From Oncorhynchus masou masou (lineage: Eukaryota > Chordata > Actinopteri > Salmoniformes > Salmonidae), in NCBI RefSeq assembly GCF_036934945.1, contig NC_088238.1, forward strand, positions 19,018,396-19,082,395: a stretch of DNA of 64,000 nucleotides, written 5' to 3'. Position 1 is the first letter of the stretch. The number at the start of each line of letters is the position of its first letter. The translations under genes were made by a program, and so were the position numbers. Positions 1 through 11,944 of this stretch are shown in pieces. The notes beneath the pieces were generated by a model. That model saw nothing but the letters and a program-made list of their open reading frames with translations. It was not told where the DNA came from and did not search any database.

Positions 1-294
1 TTCTACATTCGTATAGCAGCAAACTGATTGATTAATGTTGTAGACTGTCATCTTTCCTTCTAGGAGTTTATTGATTGCAGTGTGAATGCTTCATTTGATT
101 TGATCGATTGATGACCGCGAGACACATTGTTCTTATTAAGACGTATTGTCTTGTACTGTCTGACCCATTGTATTGAAAGAGTTTATAGTGTAAAATCAGA
201 AACACTGAAATGCATGTCCTCCTCTGTGTATGACCAGCCATAATTATCAATACTAGGAAGATGACCTCCCAGATGTTAGTAGAAACATAGAATA
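1..294. other. No gene recognised
   Basis: AT-rich sequence with stops in all frames over short distances. I see no exon with splice signals and no repeat family I can name. Confidence 0.5.
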
Positions 295-475
295 ATGCTT
301 TTATGTGTGTCTGTGTATGTTCATATGTTTGTGTGTATGTGTTCATATGTGTGTGTGTGTATGTGTTCATATGTGTGTGTGTATGTGTTCATATGTGTGT
401 TCATGTGTGTTCTTATGTGTGTATGTATGTTGATATGTGTGTGTGTATGTGTTCATATTTGTGTGTTGGTGTGGT
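295..475. repeat. Degenerate TG-rich tandem repeat
   Basis: Runs of TGTGTGTATG are interrupted by TTCATATG about every 20-30 bases. The cysteine/valine-rich reading frames across it are products of the repeat, not genes. The following 476-655 has no recognisable feature. Confidence 0.85.
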
Positions 476-655
476 CAGAACACCGTGTGTAGTATTTTTA
501 AAGATAAAGGCTTTTCTAGTTCTAGATCAAAAGGGCTTTGATGTTCTTCCTGGTTTGAGGATTAAACATACATGCACACTGGCTATATTACAGTACAGGT
601 TTTAAAGATATTTGATCAGACATTGAGTATATCTTGTATAATGGTATTAGAGAAG

Positions 656-1032
656 TGTCACTTCCTGACCTTAGTTCCTTTTTTATGTCTCTATTTTGGT
701 TTGGTCAGGGCGTGAGTTGGGGTGGGCATTCTATGTTTTTCATTCTATGTTTTGTTCTGTGTGTTGTATGTGTTTGGCCTGGTATGGTTCCCAATCAGAG
801 GCAGCTGTCAATCGTTGTCTCTGATGGAGAACCATACTTAGGTAGCCTGTTCCCACCTGTGTTTGTGGGTAGTTGTTTTCTGTTTTTGTGTTCTGTACCA
901 GACAGAACTGTTTCAGTTTCGTTCATTCTCTTTTGTTGTTTTTCCGTTCAGTGTTCAATTCATAATAAAAGATGAACACGTACCACACTGCACCTTGGTC
1001 CTCATCTTCTTCAACCCATGACAGCCGTTACA
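656..1032 (+). repeat. 5' LTR of the 656-2700 element
   Basis: Starts TGTCA and probably ends near TTACA at 1032. It contains a polyadenylation-like AATAAA (964-969), followed by the segment with CACACTGCACCTTGGTCC that marks the end of the other LTR copies in this window. The 3' edge is inferred from those copies. It carries an almost palindromic stretch around GGTTCCCAATCAGAGGCAGC (788-807) and its complement near 820-835. Confidence 0.7.
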
Positions 1033-1067
1033 GAACTACCCACCAGAAAAGGACCAAGCAGCGTGTA

Positions 1068-2358
1068 ATGGACTCCTGGATATGGGAGGAAATATTGGAC
1101 GGCAAGGGACCCTGGGCACAGCCAGGAGAGTATCGCCATCCGAAAGAGGAGCTGGAGGCAGCTAGAGCTGAGCGGCGGAACTACGAGGAATTGGCTCGAG
1201 GTAACGTGCACGAGAGGCAGCCCCAGAATTTCTTTTGGGGGGCACATGGGGAGATTGGCGAAGTCAGGTAGGAGACCTGAGCCAACTCCCCGTGCTTACC
1301 GTGGCGAGAGAGTGACCGGGCAGGCACCGTGTTATGCGGTGAAGCGCACAATGTCCCCAGTGCGCATGCATAGAATGGGCATCGAGCCAGGAGGGATGAT
1401 GCCGGCTCAGCGCATCTGGTGTCCAGTGCTTCTCCTCAGCTGGGTTATACGGCACCAGCCCTACGCATGGTGTCCCCGGTTCGCCAGCACAGCCCAGTGC
1501 GTCCTGTTCCTACTCTCCGCACTTGCCGGGCTACAGGGGGTATTCAGCCAGGACGGGTTGTGCAGGTTCGTTGCTCGAGACCTCCAGTGCGCCTCCACGG
1601 CCCAGTGCATCCGGTGCCTCGGCCAAGGAGGAGGCCGCCTGTAGGTCTCCCCAGCCTGGTGAGTCCTGTGCCTGCTCCCAGAACCAAGTCTCCCTCCAGT
1701 CCGGAGCTGCCAGAGCCGCCCGTCAGTCCGGAGCTGCCAAAGCCGCCCTCCAGTCCAGAGCTACCAGAGCTGCCCGTCAGTCCGGAGCTGCCAGAACCGC
1801 CCGTCAGTCCGGAGCTGCCAGAGCCGCCCTCCTGTCCGGAGCTGCCAGAGGAGCCCGTCAGTCCGGAGCTGCCAGAGCTGCCCTCCAGTCCGGAGCTGCC
1901 AGAGCCGCCCTCCTGTCCGGAGCTGCCAGAGCCGCCCTCCAGTCCGGAGCTGCCAGAGCTGCCCTCCTGTCCGGAGCTGCCAGATGCGCCCTCCAGCCAG
2001 GAGCTGCCAGAGCCGCCCTCCTGTCCCAGACCTGCTAGAGGCGCCCGTCAGTCCGGAGCTACCAGAGCTGCCCGTCAGTCCGGAGGCGCCAGAGCCGCCC
2101 GTCAGTCCGGAGGCGCCAGAGTCTCCCGCCTGTCCGGTGCTGCCAGAGCCGCCTGCCTGTCCGGTGCTGCCAGAGCCTCCCGCCTGTCCGACGCTGCCAG
2201 AGTCTCCCGCCTGTCCAGCGCTGCCAGAGTCTCCCGCCTGTCCAGCGCTGCCAGAGTCTCCCTCCCATTTGGGGACCACTGTAAGGGTCCCCAGTTCGGC
2301 GGCGAGGGTCGCCACTCCAGAGGCGCCACCTAAGTGGGCCAAGACTAAGGTGGAGTGA
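1068..2358 (+). pseudogene. Gag-like/proline-rich coding remnant inside the LTR element
   Basis: The first part, from ATG at 1068, reads MDSWIWEEILDGKGPW followed by a charged helix-like stretch (EELEAARAERRNYEELA) and stops at 1269-1271. The same coding sense continues in another frame from about 1419 as basic/proline-rich sequence, then as repeats of a 9-residue PELPEPPVS-type unit. Near 2030 the frame changes again and ends PPKWAKTKVE before a stop at 2356-2358. At least two frameshifts therefore break it. The product of an intact copy is unknown; the acidic helix plus proline repeats could be a Gag-type structural protein, but no zinc knuckle is seen. Confidence 0.55.
1697..2268 (+). repeat. 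27-bp coding minisatellite (PELPEPPVS units)
   Basis: About 20 copies of a 27-bp unit (AGTCCGGAGCTGCCAGAG plus GCCGCCCGTC-type ending), a multiple of three, so all frames stay open across it. The sense frame gives PELPEPPVS/PELPEPPSC. The reverse-strand and other-frame proteins (ARQSGAARA, GGRLWQLRT) are shadows of the same units. Confidence 0.85.
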
Positions 2359-2465
2359 GGTCTACGACCCGCACCAGAGCCACCACCGCGGTGAAATGCC
2401 CACCCAGACCCTCCCCTATAGGTTCAGGTTTTGCGGCCAGAGTCCGCATCTTTTGGGGAGGCTAC

Positions 2466-2700
2466 TGTCACGTCCTGACCTTAGTTCCTTTTTTATGTCT
2501 CTATTTTGGCTTGGTCAGGGCGTGAGTTGGGGTGGGCATTCTATGTTTTTCATTCTATGTTTTGTTCTGTGTGTTGTATTTCTATGTGTTTGGCCAGGTA
2601 TAGTTCCCAATCAGAGGCAGCTGTCAATCGTTGTCTCTGATTGAGAACCATACTTAGGTAGCCTGTTCCCACCGGTGTTTGTGGGTAGTTGTTTTTATTT
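2466..2700 (+). repeat. 3' LTR, truncated
   Basis: Closely repeats 656-890, including CGTGAGTTGGGGTGGGCATT, then diverges abruptly after GTGGGTAGTTG near 2690-2700, so the R/U5 part is missing. A polypurine tract precedes it directly. Confidence 0.75.
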
Positions 2701-3387
2701 ATAGCCAGGGACACACTCCAACACTCAGGCATCATTTACAAATTTGACTTAAGTACTTTACATCACTGGAAACATTGGAAGCCAATGGCTACCTATGTAG
2801 AGGATTGCTTCCCCGTGTGTTTGTCTTGAGTTGTTAGCTGATGGCTAGTTGTCTGGAGATGGATGTGTAGAGAAATGTGTGTGTGTCATGACATCAGGCA
2901 CAGCCAGAGGACAGTGGCCTTGACAGTCAAATATTTACTCTCCACACACACACACCGATTATCACATGTCGCTGAGTCCCTAATTCCCCCATTCCCTCCC
3001 AGGGCAATGTGCATGCCTTGCTTCTTCTCTCTAGCCCAATTACAGCACACTCCTCCAGACAGTAGCACATTCTATTAGCATAGTTATGATTAGCATTGTC
3101 TTGATCTGTGTGTTGTTCTCCCTTAGCCCTGAGGAGAGCTGACCCACTTCTAGTGAGTAGTGCTCAATCTGTTAGCGTGCTAGAGTATTAGCGTGAGGAG
3201 GGAGAACGATGGAGGAGACAGCGGACATTTTGTCTTCATCAGGGTCTGTTTCCTCCGGGTGAATGATATTCTCAGTCTCACCATCTGTCTTCCAAGCCTT
3301 GTGATCTGGTTTGTCGGATTGTCTGTCTTGTGTATGTGTGGGGGGGAGGGTATGTGTGTCTGTACGTATGTGTTTGTGTGTGTGTAC
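2701..3387. other. No gene recognised
   Basis: Unique-looking sequence with short CA runs at 2943-2953. No splice-bounded open frame of note and no repeat family I can identify. Confidence 0.45.
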
Positions 3388-3488
<101 letters not shown>

Positions 3489-3607
3489 TGTATATTCGGT
3501 GCCATCTCCCAACCATAATAAGTTGCTGCTTCAGTGGTCTGTGGAGGTGAGGAAAAGTTCTTGTCTGTCTACTGAGGAAATAAAGGACTGGTTTCCCAGC
3601 TAACTCC

Positions 3608-5137
3608 TCCTGCCTGGAACAGGAGTAGAACGTTACCTGGAACAGGACAATAGAATGTTACCTGGAACAGGACAATAGAATGTTACCTGGAACAGGACAA
3701 TAGAATGTTACCTGGAACAGGACAATAGAATGTTACCTGGAACAGGACAATAGAATGTTACCTGGAACAGGACAATAGAATGTTACCTGGAACAGGACAA
3801 TAGAATGTTACCTGGAACAGGACAATAGAACGTTACCTGCAACAGGACAATAGAATGTTACCTGCAACAGGACAATAGAATGTTACTTGGAACAGGACAA
3901 TAGAATGTTACCTGGAACAGGACAATAGAATGTTACCTGGGGCAGGACAATAGAATGTTACCTGGGACAGGACAATAGAATGTTACCTGGAACAGGACAA
4001 TAGAATGTTACCTGGGACAGGACAATAGAATGTTACCTGGAACAGGACAATAGAATGTTTCCTGGGACAGGACAATAGAATGTTACCTGGAACAGGACAA
4101 TAGAACGTTACCTGGGGCAGGACAATAGAATGTTACCTGGGACAGGACAATAGAATGTTACCTGGAACAGGACAGTATAATGTTATCTGGAACAGGACAA
4201 TAGAATGTTACCTGGAACACGACAATATAATGTTACCTGGAACAGGACAACAGAATATTACCTGGAACAGGAGTAGAACATTACCTGGGACAGGACAATA
4301 GAATGTTACCTGGAACACGACAATATAATGTTACCTGGAACAGGACAATAGAATGTTACCTGTAGCAGGAGTAGATTGTTATCTGGGACAGGACAATAGA
4401 ATGTTACCTGGAACAGGACAATAGAATGTTACCTGGAACAGGAGTATAACGTTATCCGAGACAGGACAATAGAATGTTACCTGGAACAGGACACTAAAAT
4501 GTTACATGGAACAGGACAATAGAACGTTATCTGGAACAGGAGAGTAGAATGTTACCTGGAACAGGACAATAGAATGTTACCTGGAACAGGGCAATAGAAT
4601 GTTACATGGAACAGGACAATAGAATGTTACCTGGAACAGGACAATAGAATGTTACATGGAACAGGACAATAGAATGTTACCTGGAACAGGACAATAGAAT
4701 GTTACCTGCAACAGGACAATAGAACGTTACCTGCAACAGGACAATAGAATGTTACCTGGAACAGGACAATAGAATGTTACCTGGAACAGGAGTATAACGT
4801 TATCTGAGACAGGACAATAGAATGTTACCTGGAACAGGACACTAAAATGTTACATGGAACAGGACAATAGAACGTTATCTGGAACAGGACAGTAGAATGT
4901 TACCTGGAACAGGACAATAGAATGTTACCTGGAACAGGGCAATAGAATGTTACCTGGGACAGGGCAATAGAATGTTACCTGGGACAGGGCAATAGAATGT
5001 TACCTGGAACAGGACAGTAGAATGTTACCTGGAACAGGACAAAAGAATGTTACCTGGAACAGGACAAAAGAATGTTACCTGGAACAGGACAATAGAACGT
5101 TACTTGGAACAGGACAGTAGAATGTTACCTGGCAAAG
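3608..5137. repeat. 25-bp minisatellite, about 60 copies
   Basis: Unit ACCTGGAACAGGACAATAG plus AATGTT, 25 bp. Units vary at a few positions (GGGACAGG, TGCAACAGG, AACGTT) and some are shortened to AACAGGAGTAG forms. A longer variant block, including GAGTATAACGTTATC, appears at about 4437 and again at about 4790, so a multi-unit segment was itself duplicated. Confidence 0.95.
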
Positions 5138-5214
5138 ATAAACAGAAGTTGTTGTAATATGGAATTTGGAAAGCATTAACATTGTGATCAGGTCATTGTG
5201 TCTTGTATGCTACA

Positions 5215-5420
5215 TATCAGGTTTGAGAAGTTAGCGAGGTCAATTTGAGGTCAACTCTGAGTTCAACCTGGGATAACAGGTACCGCGAAAGTGGCTCACC
5301 TTTTAGCCAGGTACATTTCTATGGCAACAAATCCTTCAGAACTAACCTGCTCCTGGGCAGGCTAACTCAGAGCTAACTCCATTTATCCTGAATGAAGTGT
5401 CTGAGCTGCGAGTTAAGGGC
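5215..5420. repeat. Candidate dispersed repeat, perhaps PIF/Harbinger-derived
   Basis: Contains GGTCAACTCTGAGTTCAACC and, further on, TCAGAACTAACCTGCTCC and GGCTAACTCAGAGCTAACTC, which resemble a repeat I associate with teleost Harbinger-type elements. No transposase is present. The family name is from memory and uncertain. Confidence 0.3.
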
Positions 5421-6326
5421 CAATGAAATCAGATTCCCTCCCTCTTGCAAAGATTGTGTCATCATCCCCTTAATTTGAGGAAGACGACCAATTAAATCAT
5501 TTATTAATCAATGTTTTTTTTGTCAAAAAATATATTCATACTGAAATAGTACCTATCACATGACATATTTAGTAATGACAGGATGCATCTGAACGTTTTC
5601 TGTGACATAATACTATTATTATTAGGGAAAAAAGCGTCATTAATGATACATAATAAAAGAAAGTCGGCACTAATTTCAGAAAAGCCTGGGTACATCTAGC
5701 AATATATGTAGTATACCCCTTTGTTGTGTGTGTGTGTGTGTGTGTTTATGTGTACATTCCTGTTTACATGGTGTTATGGAGAAACTACGTGTCACTTGGT
5801 TTAATGTTGTGAGGTTTGGTGTATTGTGTCAGGCATGTGTGTGAGAGTGTGTTACTGGTTTATTGTATCTGACGTGTTGGGCCCATATGGCCAGTGGGCA
5901 GACTGGTCCAGGACAAAAGACGGAGGATCGTTTGGCAGAGCACAGACCGTTACCTCCGCTGGCTCTCGTTCCTCTCGCTCCCCTATGAGATGAGGTGATA
6001 CACACACACACACACAACTCTCACCTTCTGTATTCCTCCTCTCTCTCTCTCTCTCTCTCTCCCCGTCTCCCTCTCTCCATCTCTCTCCGTCTCTCCCGCT
6101 CTGTCCTACACACACACTTACGGTTGAGGTGTTATCAGGTCACTGTGTGAGGTAATGAAGCATTCTGCTGTGTCCTGCCAGGGCATTGGAGTGTGTGCCA
6201 GGCAGTGTATGTCCTGAGAGTGGGCATATGTCTCTGAGATGGGCACTGCCCAGCCTGGCTCAGGTTACTGTCCTGCCCAGGACTTCCTGTGCAGCAGATG
6301 CCACACCAGCATGGGAAGAGGAAGAG

Positions 6327-6328
<2 letters not shown>
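5421..6328. other. No gene; short GT and CT microsatellites
   Basis: Holds (GT)n at 5724-5744, a CA run at 6000-6016 and (CT)n at about 6038-6061. No exon or named repeat was recognised. Confidence 0.5.

Positions 6329-6397
<69 letters not shown>
6329..6397. repeat. (CA)n microsatellite
   Basis: About 34 CA units. A short TG run follows at 6417-6430, so the two can pair in a stem. Confidence 0.97.
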
Positions 6398-6398
<1 letters not shown>

Positions 6399-6732
6399 CG
6401 TAGATGGATTTCATGGTGTGTGTGTGTGTACATATGTGTACATGTGTGTGAAAGAGAGATGGCCACACATACAGCCTTCCTCTCTCCAGTTCATTCTCCT
6501 CTGGACATGGTAAAAGGATGGCTGGTCCTATTATGTGTAGATACACGGGGGAAACTGGGGGAATCTCTACACACATCTAGTCCCCCTCCATCTTACCCTT
6601 GGGTGAGGAATGAAGACATGTCCACAGGAACAGGCTACCACATAGGATAGGTCTACACGGCAAAACATGGGCTTTTTGAACATATAGTGCACTTTGTGAA
6701 TGTGTCCACAGACGAAGGGGTTGTCTTCGATC

Positions 6733-6891
6733 ACATGAGGTTGGTGGCACCTTAATTGGGGAGGACATGCTCGACTTAATGTCTAGAGTGTGGAATGGTA
6801 TCAAATACATAAAACACATAGTTCCCATGTGTTTGGTGACATTCCATCCACTCCGTTTCAGCCATTATTACGAGCCGTTCAGCAGTACTAC
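6733..6891. mobile_element. Palindromic MITE, degenerate copy
   Basis: Matches the 7805-7976 copy in order: GGTGGCACCTTAATTGGGGA, GAATGGTATCAAATACAT, CATGTGTTTGGTG, CATTATTACGAGCCG. It is a fold-back element without coding capacity. The outer repeat is decayed (TGAGGTTGGTGG). Confidence 0.65.
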
Positions 6892-7804
6892 GATTTGTTA
6901 CACTTTTCATCACATTTCATCAACTGCAGCCAATGTGGTAGATCGAGTTATACACGATTTGGTTTGGCATTTGAATTCTATTTGAAAGGAGTTTGTAATC
7001 CGTCAGCTGGTTTTGTTTTGAACAAAGAGCAGACTGCACATGTAGGCTACAGCCATCCCCCTGGTTCTTTGTTTCCTGAGCTCCTGTCAGACAGATTGTC
7101 AAAACTGACCTCATTTCCTGTTAACATCCACAGTCACAGTACATGATTGAATTCAGACTGTATGTGTTTCATCAGTGCTGAGTCGGAATTTGGTCTGAAC
7201 TCGATAGTTTCACATTCTATGTTCTGCTCATGTTCTGCTGTAGTTTTTTCAGTCTTAACTGTAATCCCTGCTGGGTACCCTCCAGGTACTGCCTACATGT
7301 TCAAACATTGTGCTATATGGGAGTGTTGGCAGAGTACTATGGTAGAGAGGAGGAGAGGACATGTACATGTACTTGTATATGATAACTATTATGTCAAATA
7401 TGAACCGTCAGTATTCTCTCACCCGCCTTCCTCCCACATGGCAGTCCAACTGTACTGTGCTGTACACACACACGCACACGCACACACACGCACACACACA
7501 CACGCGCGCACACACACGCAGGACTGAAACCTAGAGCCAAGCATATATCATGAATTTAGAGCGATGCAGTTTCTCCTGGTGGAACAGAGGAGCCACTTCA
7601 GACGCTGAGACCTTGAGTCTTTAATGACTGATGTGTGGGATGGAGCGTTGGGATGGCAAGACGATCTTAGCTTGCTGTGTGTTTCTACATGTGAGTATGT
7701 GTGTGTATGTGCACAATCAAGCTTTTGTGTGTGTATACGCCTACCATCAGAAACCCATCAAACTAAAAGTTCTTCTGTATCCATGTACCTGTGTCTTCTC
7801 TCCA
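6892..7804. other. No gene; degenerate CA/CG-rich repeat at 7467-7520
   Basis: The only structure seen is the CACACG-interrupted CA tract. A GT-rich patch lies at 7690-7735. Several frames of 60-126 codons start here, but none shows domain or splice evidence. Confidence 0.45.
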
Positions 7805-7976
7805 CACCACAGGAGGCTGGTGTCACCTTCATTGGGGAGGACGGGCTCGTGGTAATGGTTAGAGCGGAATGAATGGAAATGGTGTCAAATACATAGTTTC
7901 TATGTGTTTCATGCCATTCCATTCGCTCCGTTCCAGCCATTACTATGAGCCGTCCTCCACTCAGCAGCCTCCACTG
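7805..7976. mobile_element. Palindromic MITE, fuller copy
   Basis: Terminal inverted repeats CAGGAGGCTG (7810) and CAGCAGCCTCC (7961). The two halves are complementary, for example ATGGAAATGGTGTCAAATAC against TGTGTTTCATGCCATTCC. Known as a very common small element in salmonid sequence. Another half copy is at 44311-44397. Confidence 0.75.
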
Positions 7977-8555
7977 TTCCACACGTACACCTGACAGAGT
8001 CTACTATCACCACGACCTCCACGGTTGATTTAAACACTTTCCCTTTCATTATTCAGTGCCACTGTAATTACTCTGTCTGAGTCGCGGTGAGCTGGTGTGG
8101 CTGTGGCCACAGCTGTTAATGTGAATAACAGGACTGTGGACTGACACTTAGCATCAAGGCCCAAGTCATACTGCTCTGTTTCTGCAGTGCGTCTATCTAT
8201 AGGGTCCCTCTCTCTCCCGGCCCCCTCGTGTAATGTTCCCCCCTTACATTACAGCCCTAGTGTTTGCCTGACATGCTGACCAGACTGCTCGCGCTTGTGC
8301 GTTCAACCATCGCGCGCTCGTTGATTTTGTCCACCCACACTAGACGCGATGAGGACATGCAGGTTGAAATATCAAAACAAACTGAACCAATTATATTAAT
8401 TTGGGGACAGGTTGAAAAGTTAACATTTATGGCAATTTAGTTAGCTGGCTTGCTGTTGATAGCTAATTTGTCCTGGGATATAAACATTGGGTTGGTATTT
8501 TATCTGAAATCCACAAGGTCCTCCACTCAATTAAAGTCCTCCACTCAACAATTAA
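7977..8555. other. No gene recognised
   Basis: Single-copy-looking sequence. 8040-8160 has a mixed composition without stops clustering and could be a conserved non-coding segment, but nothing proves this. Confidence 0.4.
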
Positions 8556-9255
8556 TTAGTGCTAGGCCCCTTTTTTTCTCAATTTCTGCCTGAATGACAT
8601 GCCCAAAGTAAACTGCCTGTTGCTCAGGCCCTGAAGCCAGGATATGCATATAATTTGTACCATTAGAAAGAAAACACTTTGACGTTTGTAGAAATGTTAA
8701 AATAATGTAGGAGAATATAACACAATCGATATGGTGGGAGAAAATCCAAATAAAAACCAACCAGAATCTTTTTTTAAGAGCCCATGCTCTTACAATGGAA
8801 AGTATAGGGGCATACTGAACTCTAGCTCCCAGGATGCAATTCCTATGGCTTCCACAGGGTGTCAGCAGTCTATGTTCAAGGTTTCAGGCTTGTAACTTCC
8901 AAAACGATAAGAAATATCAGTTTTAGTACAGGGACACAGTCTTTTGTGTATGCGCGTGCGATGAAGACGCACATGCTAAAATCGGTTTCTTATTGAACAT
9001 ACTTCTTTCCGTAAGAAATATCAGAGTTCGATTACATTTTTAGGGTATCTGAGGAGCACATAGAAACATATTTTGACTTGTTGAAACAAAACAACACTAC
9101 AAGTTATAGCTGGGACCCTTTGGATGATAAATCAGAGGAAGATCTTCAAAAAGTAAGTAAATATTGAATCGCTATTTGGGAATTTATGAAACCTGTGCCG
9201 GTGGAAAAATATTTTGATGTGGTGCGATATAAGACACTTGTATCTACCTAAATGT
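8556..9255. repeat. Candidate dispersed repeat of unknown class
   Basis: The stretch with TTTCTGCCTGAATGACATGC, GCTCAGGCCCTGAAGCCAGG and TAATGTAGGAGAATATAACA resembles a frequent salmonid repeat I have seen but cannot name. It has no open frame with domain evidence and no clear terminal repeats here. Confidence 0.4.
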
Positions 9256-9289
9256 TTAATATCCATCATTTTTATGATTATTTATTTGA

Positions 9290-9480
9290 ATTGAGCGCCA
9301 TCCAGTTTCACCTTAGTGCTACTTTTGATAACATCGATCACCACGTTCTTTTGGGGAGATCGGAAACCCAAATTGGTCTACACGGACAAGTTCTGGCCTG
9401 GTTTAGAGCTTATCTGTCGGAAAGATATCAGTTTGTCTCTGTGAATGGTTTGTCCTCTGACAAATCAACTCTGATTGCTA
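9290..9480 (+). pseudogene. L2/CR1-type LINE reverse-transcriptase fragment
   Basis: The frame reads LSATFDNIDHHVLLGR, then GLHGQVLAWFRAYLSERYQF and VSVNGLSSDKST. This is the palm region around reverse-transcriptase motif A (the F-D of SATFDNIDHH) and the following helix of L2-type LINEs. It breaks off before the PQGSVLGP block. Both ends are truncated; the 3' side runs into the reversed LINE piece at about 9495. Confidence 0.7.
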
Positions 9481-9494
9481 TTGTTTACAAATAT

Positions 9495-10045
9495 GCATAG
9501 GCACCCGCTCTTGTCTTACCAAAGGCTCTGTTCTCTCCTGCCGATAGAGTGTATAACCCACCAGTTGTATGCTCTTAACGTCGTCGTTCAGTCACAACTC
9601 GGTGAAACATAAGATATTACAGTTTTTAATGTCCCATTGGTAGGATATACGTGCTTTCAGTTCGTCCCATTTATTTTCCAGCGATTGAATGTTAGCTAAC
9701 AGAACGGAAGGCAAGGGCAGATTAGCCACTCGTTGCCTCACCCTCACAAGACATCTTGATCACTTTCCGCAAAACGTTTCCTTTGTCCAGCGAATCACAG
9801 GGATCTGGGCCTGGTCAGGTGTCTGTAGTATATCCCTCGCGTCCGACTCATTGAAGAAGAACTCCTCCAATTTGAGGTGAGTAATCCAAGTTCTGATGTC
9901 CAGAAGCTCTTTTCGGTCATAAGAGATGGTAGCAGCAACATTATGTTCAAAACAAGTTACTCGAAAAAACTAACAAAATCGTATTGTTGGTTAAGAGCCC
10001 ATAAGACAGTAGCTACCCTCTGGCGCCATCTTGAGTTTGAGGGTA
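9495..10045 (-). mobile_element. 5' end of a Rex1/L2-like LINE
   Basis: On the minus strand this begins near CAAGATGGCGCCAGAGGG (about 10040) and runs through the 5' leader into an endonuclease-domain frame including ARISYQWDIKNCNILCFTE and QLVGYTLYRQERTEP. The same residues appear at 19319-19470 in the LINE copy there (ISYQRDIKNCNILCFMESWL). A stop interrupts the frame at the residue equivalent to W in ESWL. Only the 5' part is present. Confidence 0.7.
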
Positions 10046-10944
10046 TATGCTCCGAAAAACCAATGAGGTGATGGGAGAGAAAGGACTTGCAGCGCGAGCA
10101 GTGGTAGTGCAATGATTGAATAACATGCATGTGTAAATATATTTTGCAACGCTTGCACATGCGATGCGTGCGGTGTGGTCAGCATGTTAGCCAGGGGACC
10201 GCGTTACGTAAGCACGTCAGAGAGAGAGAGAAAATGTGAAAACAAATCAAATTTCTCCCTTATCTATTAAGTGAAATACCATAGTGTGCCATCACAGCCA
10301 AAAGATTTGTAACCTGTTGCCACAAGAAAAGGGCGACCTGCTAAGAAGAACAAAGAACACCATTGTAAATACAACTCATATTTATGTTTATTTATTTTCC
10401 CTTTTGTACTTGAACTATTTGCCCACTGTTACATAGCCATAATATTTTTCTGTAGTGTAATGTTTACTGTTAATTTCTAATTGTTTATTTAACTTTTGTT
10501 TATTATCTACAGTATTTCACTTGCTTTGGCAATGTGAACATATGTTACCCCTGCCAATGAAGCCCTTTGAATTGAACTGAAAGAGAGAGAGAAATCCTCC
10601 ACACGTCTACTGTCATTGAAAACCGTATTCTAAAGTCCAGTGTTATGAGGTCCAATGAGGAATGCCCAGATGTACAGTATGTGGTTTTGTTGATTTGGTA
10701 AGCCGTGGAAACATTAAAGCATAATATTTTTGGTTGTATTTTAGCTTTATCATTAATCCTCCTGACTGATATTATCTTGTGATCATGGCAGCCATTTTGT
10801 TGGTCTGTTCAGTGTTATGCTTCATTCTGATAATTGGTTTAATTACTGTCTGCTACACACATACGAACACACGCACATGCACTCCTAAATGTACACCTGC
10901 GTGTTCACCACTGCATGCATACATGCACGCTCCCTCTCTCTCTT

Positions 10945-10956
<12 letters not shown>
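10046..10956. other. No gene recognised
   Basis: AT-rich sequence. 10370-10570 has the feel of a LINE or SINE 3' end (AATGAAGCCCTTTGAATTGA at 10556-10575) but is too short to assign. CA-rich leader from 10850. Confidence 0.4.

Positions 10957-11026
<70 letters not shown>
10957..11026. repeat. (CA)n microsatellite with CT leader
   Basis: About 35 CA units preceded by a CT-rich stretch at 10931-10955. Confidence 0.97.
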
Positions 11027-11028
<2 letters not shown>

Positions 11029-11520
11029 CGCTTCGGGAATCAGACAGCCATACACTTACCCTGTATTGCATGAGATTGCTGTAAAAGCTGCTCTCTCAAA
11101 TACCCCACAGCAACATATTTCCATCTTTATCTACAATGAGTCTACTAGAAAAATGTCTTCAACAGAGTGGTGGAATATGTGAATACTGCAAGTGGCAATA
11201 CTCCTAGTCTTCAGAGATGTTTGGCTGTATCTTGGACTTTTCTCTATAATATCCTGTGAGTCAGGTTGATGTTACATTGATGTCTGTACAGAGGGTGGTA
11301 TATACTGTATAATGTATAGAGTGTTGTTTTGGACATGGACTCTGCTCTGCTGTGATTAGCCCTCTGCTATTCTCTAACCCTGAAGCGGAGAACAGTGATA
11401 GAGGCTGTGGTAGTTCATGTGTATTATTCATGCTTACGGACCAGACTGGCCCTGAGCACTGTCTGCATGTCTGGCTGAAGAGCACCACTGACAGCTACTG
11501 GCTCACTGCACATTAGATTG

Positions 11521-11779
<259 letters not shown>

Positions 11780-11944
11780 CTCACACACTCACTCTGTTCT
11801 CTCTTCTGCTCTCTCACGTACACACACTCTCACCAACCAAGATCTAATGGCATCATCTACCTCTTTCTCTCTCTCCTTTGCTCTGATGGACTTTTGAAGC
11901 ATTATCTCTCTCCCCTCCCCCAAAGGTTGATCTCTCTGTGAGAA

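Larger units (their letters stand above)
656..2700 (+). mobile_element. LTR retrotransposon remnant, non-autonomous type
   Basis: Two direct copies of one sequence, both starting TGTCA and then reading CCTGACCTTAGTTCC, begin at 656 and 2466 and flank about 1.4 kb of internal sequence. Just before the second copy lies GGGGAGG (2455-2461), which fits a polypurine tract. The interior holds a broken proline-rich frame. No protease, reverse transcriptase, RNase H or integrase motif is visible, so any movement would have depended on enzymes made elsewhere. The second LTR is cut off near 2700. Related LTRs occur reversed at 27967-28362, 37880-38050 and 63206-63553. The LTR-element reading comes from this layout; family membership was not searched. 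Confidence 0.75.

Noticed and set aside
1761..2342. Gly/Ser/Leu/Trp-rich minus-strand frames in the LTR element
   Set aside because: Antisense shadow of the 27-bp PELPEPPVS array.
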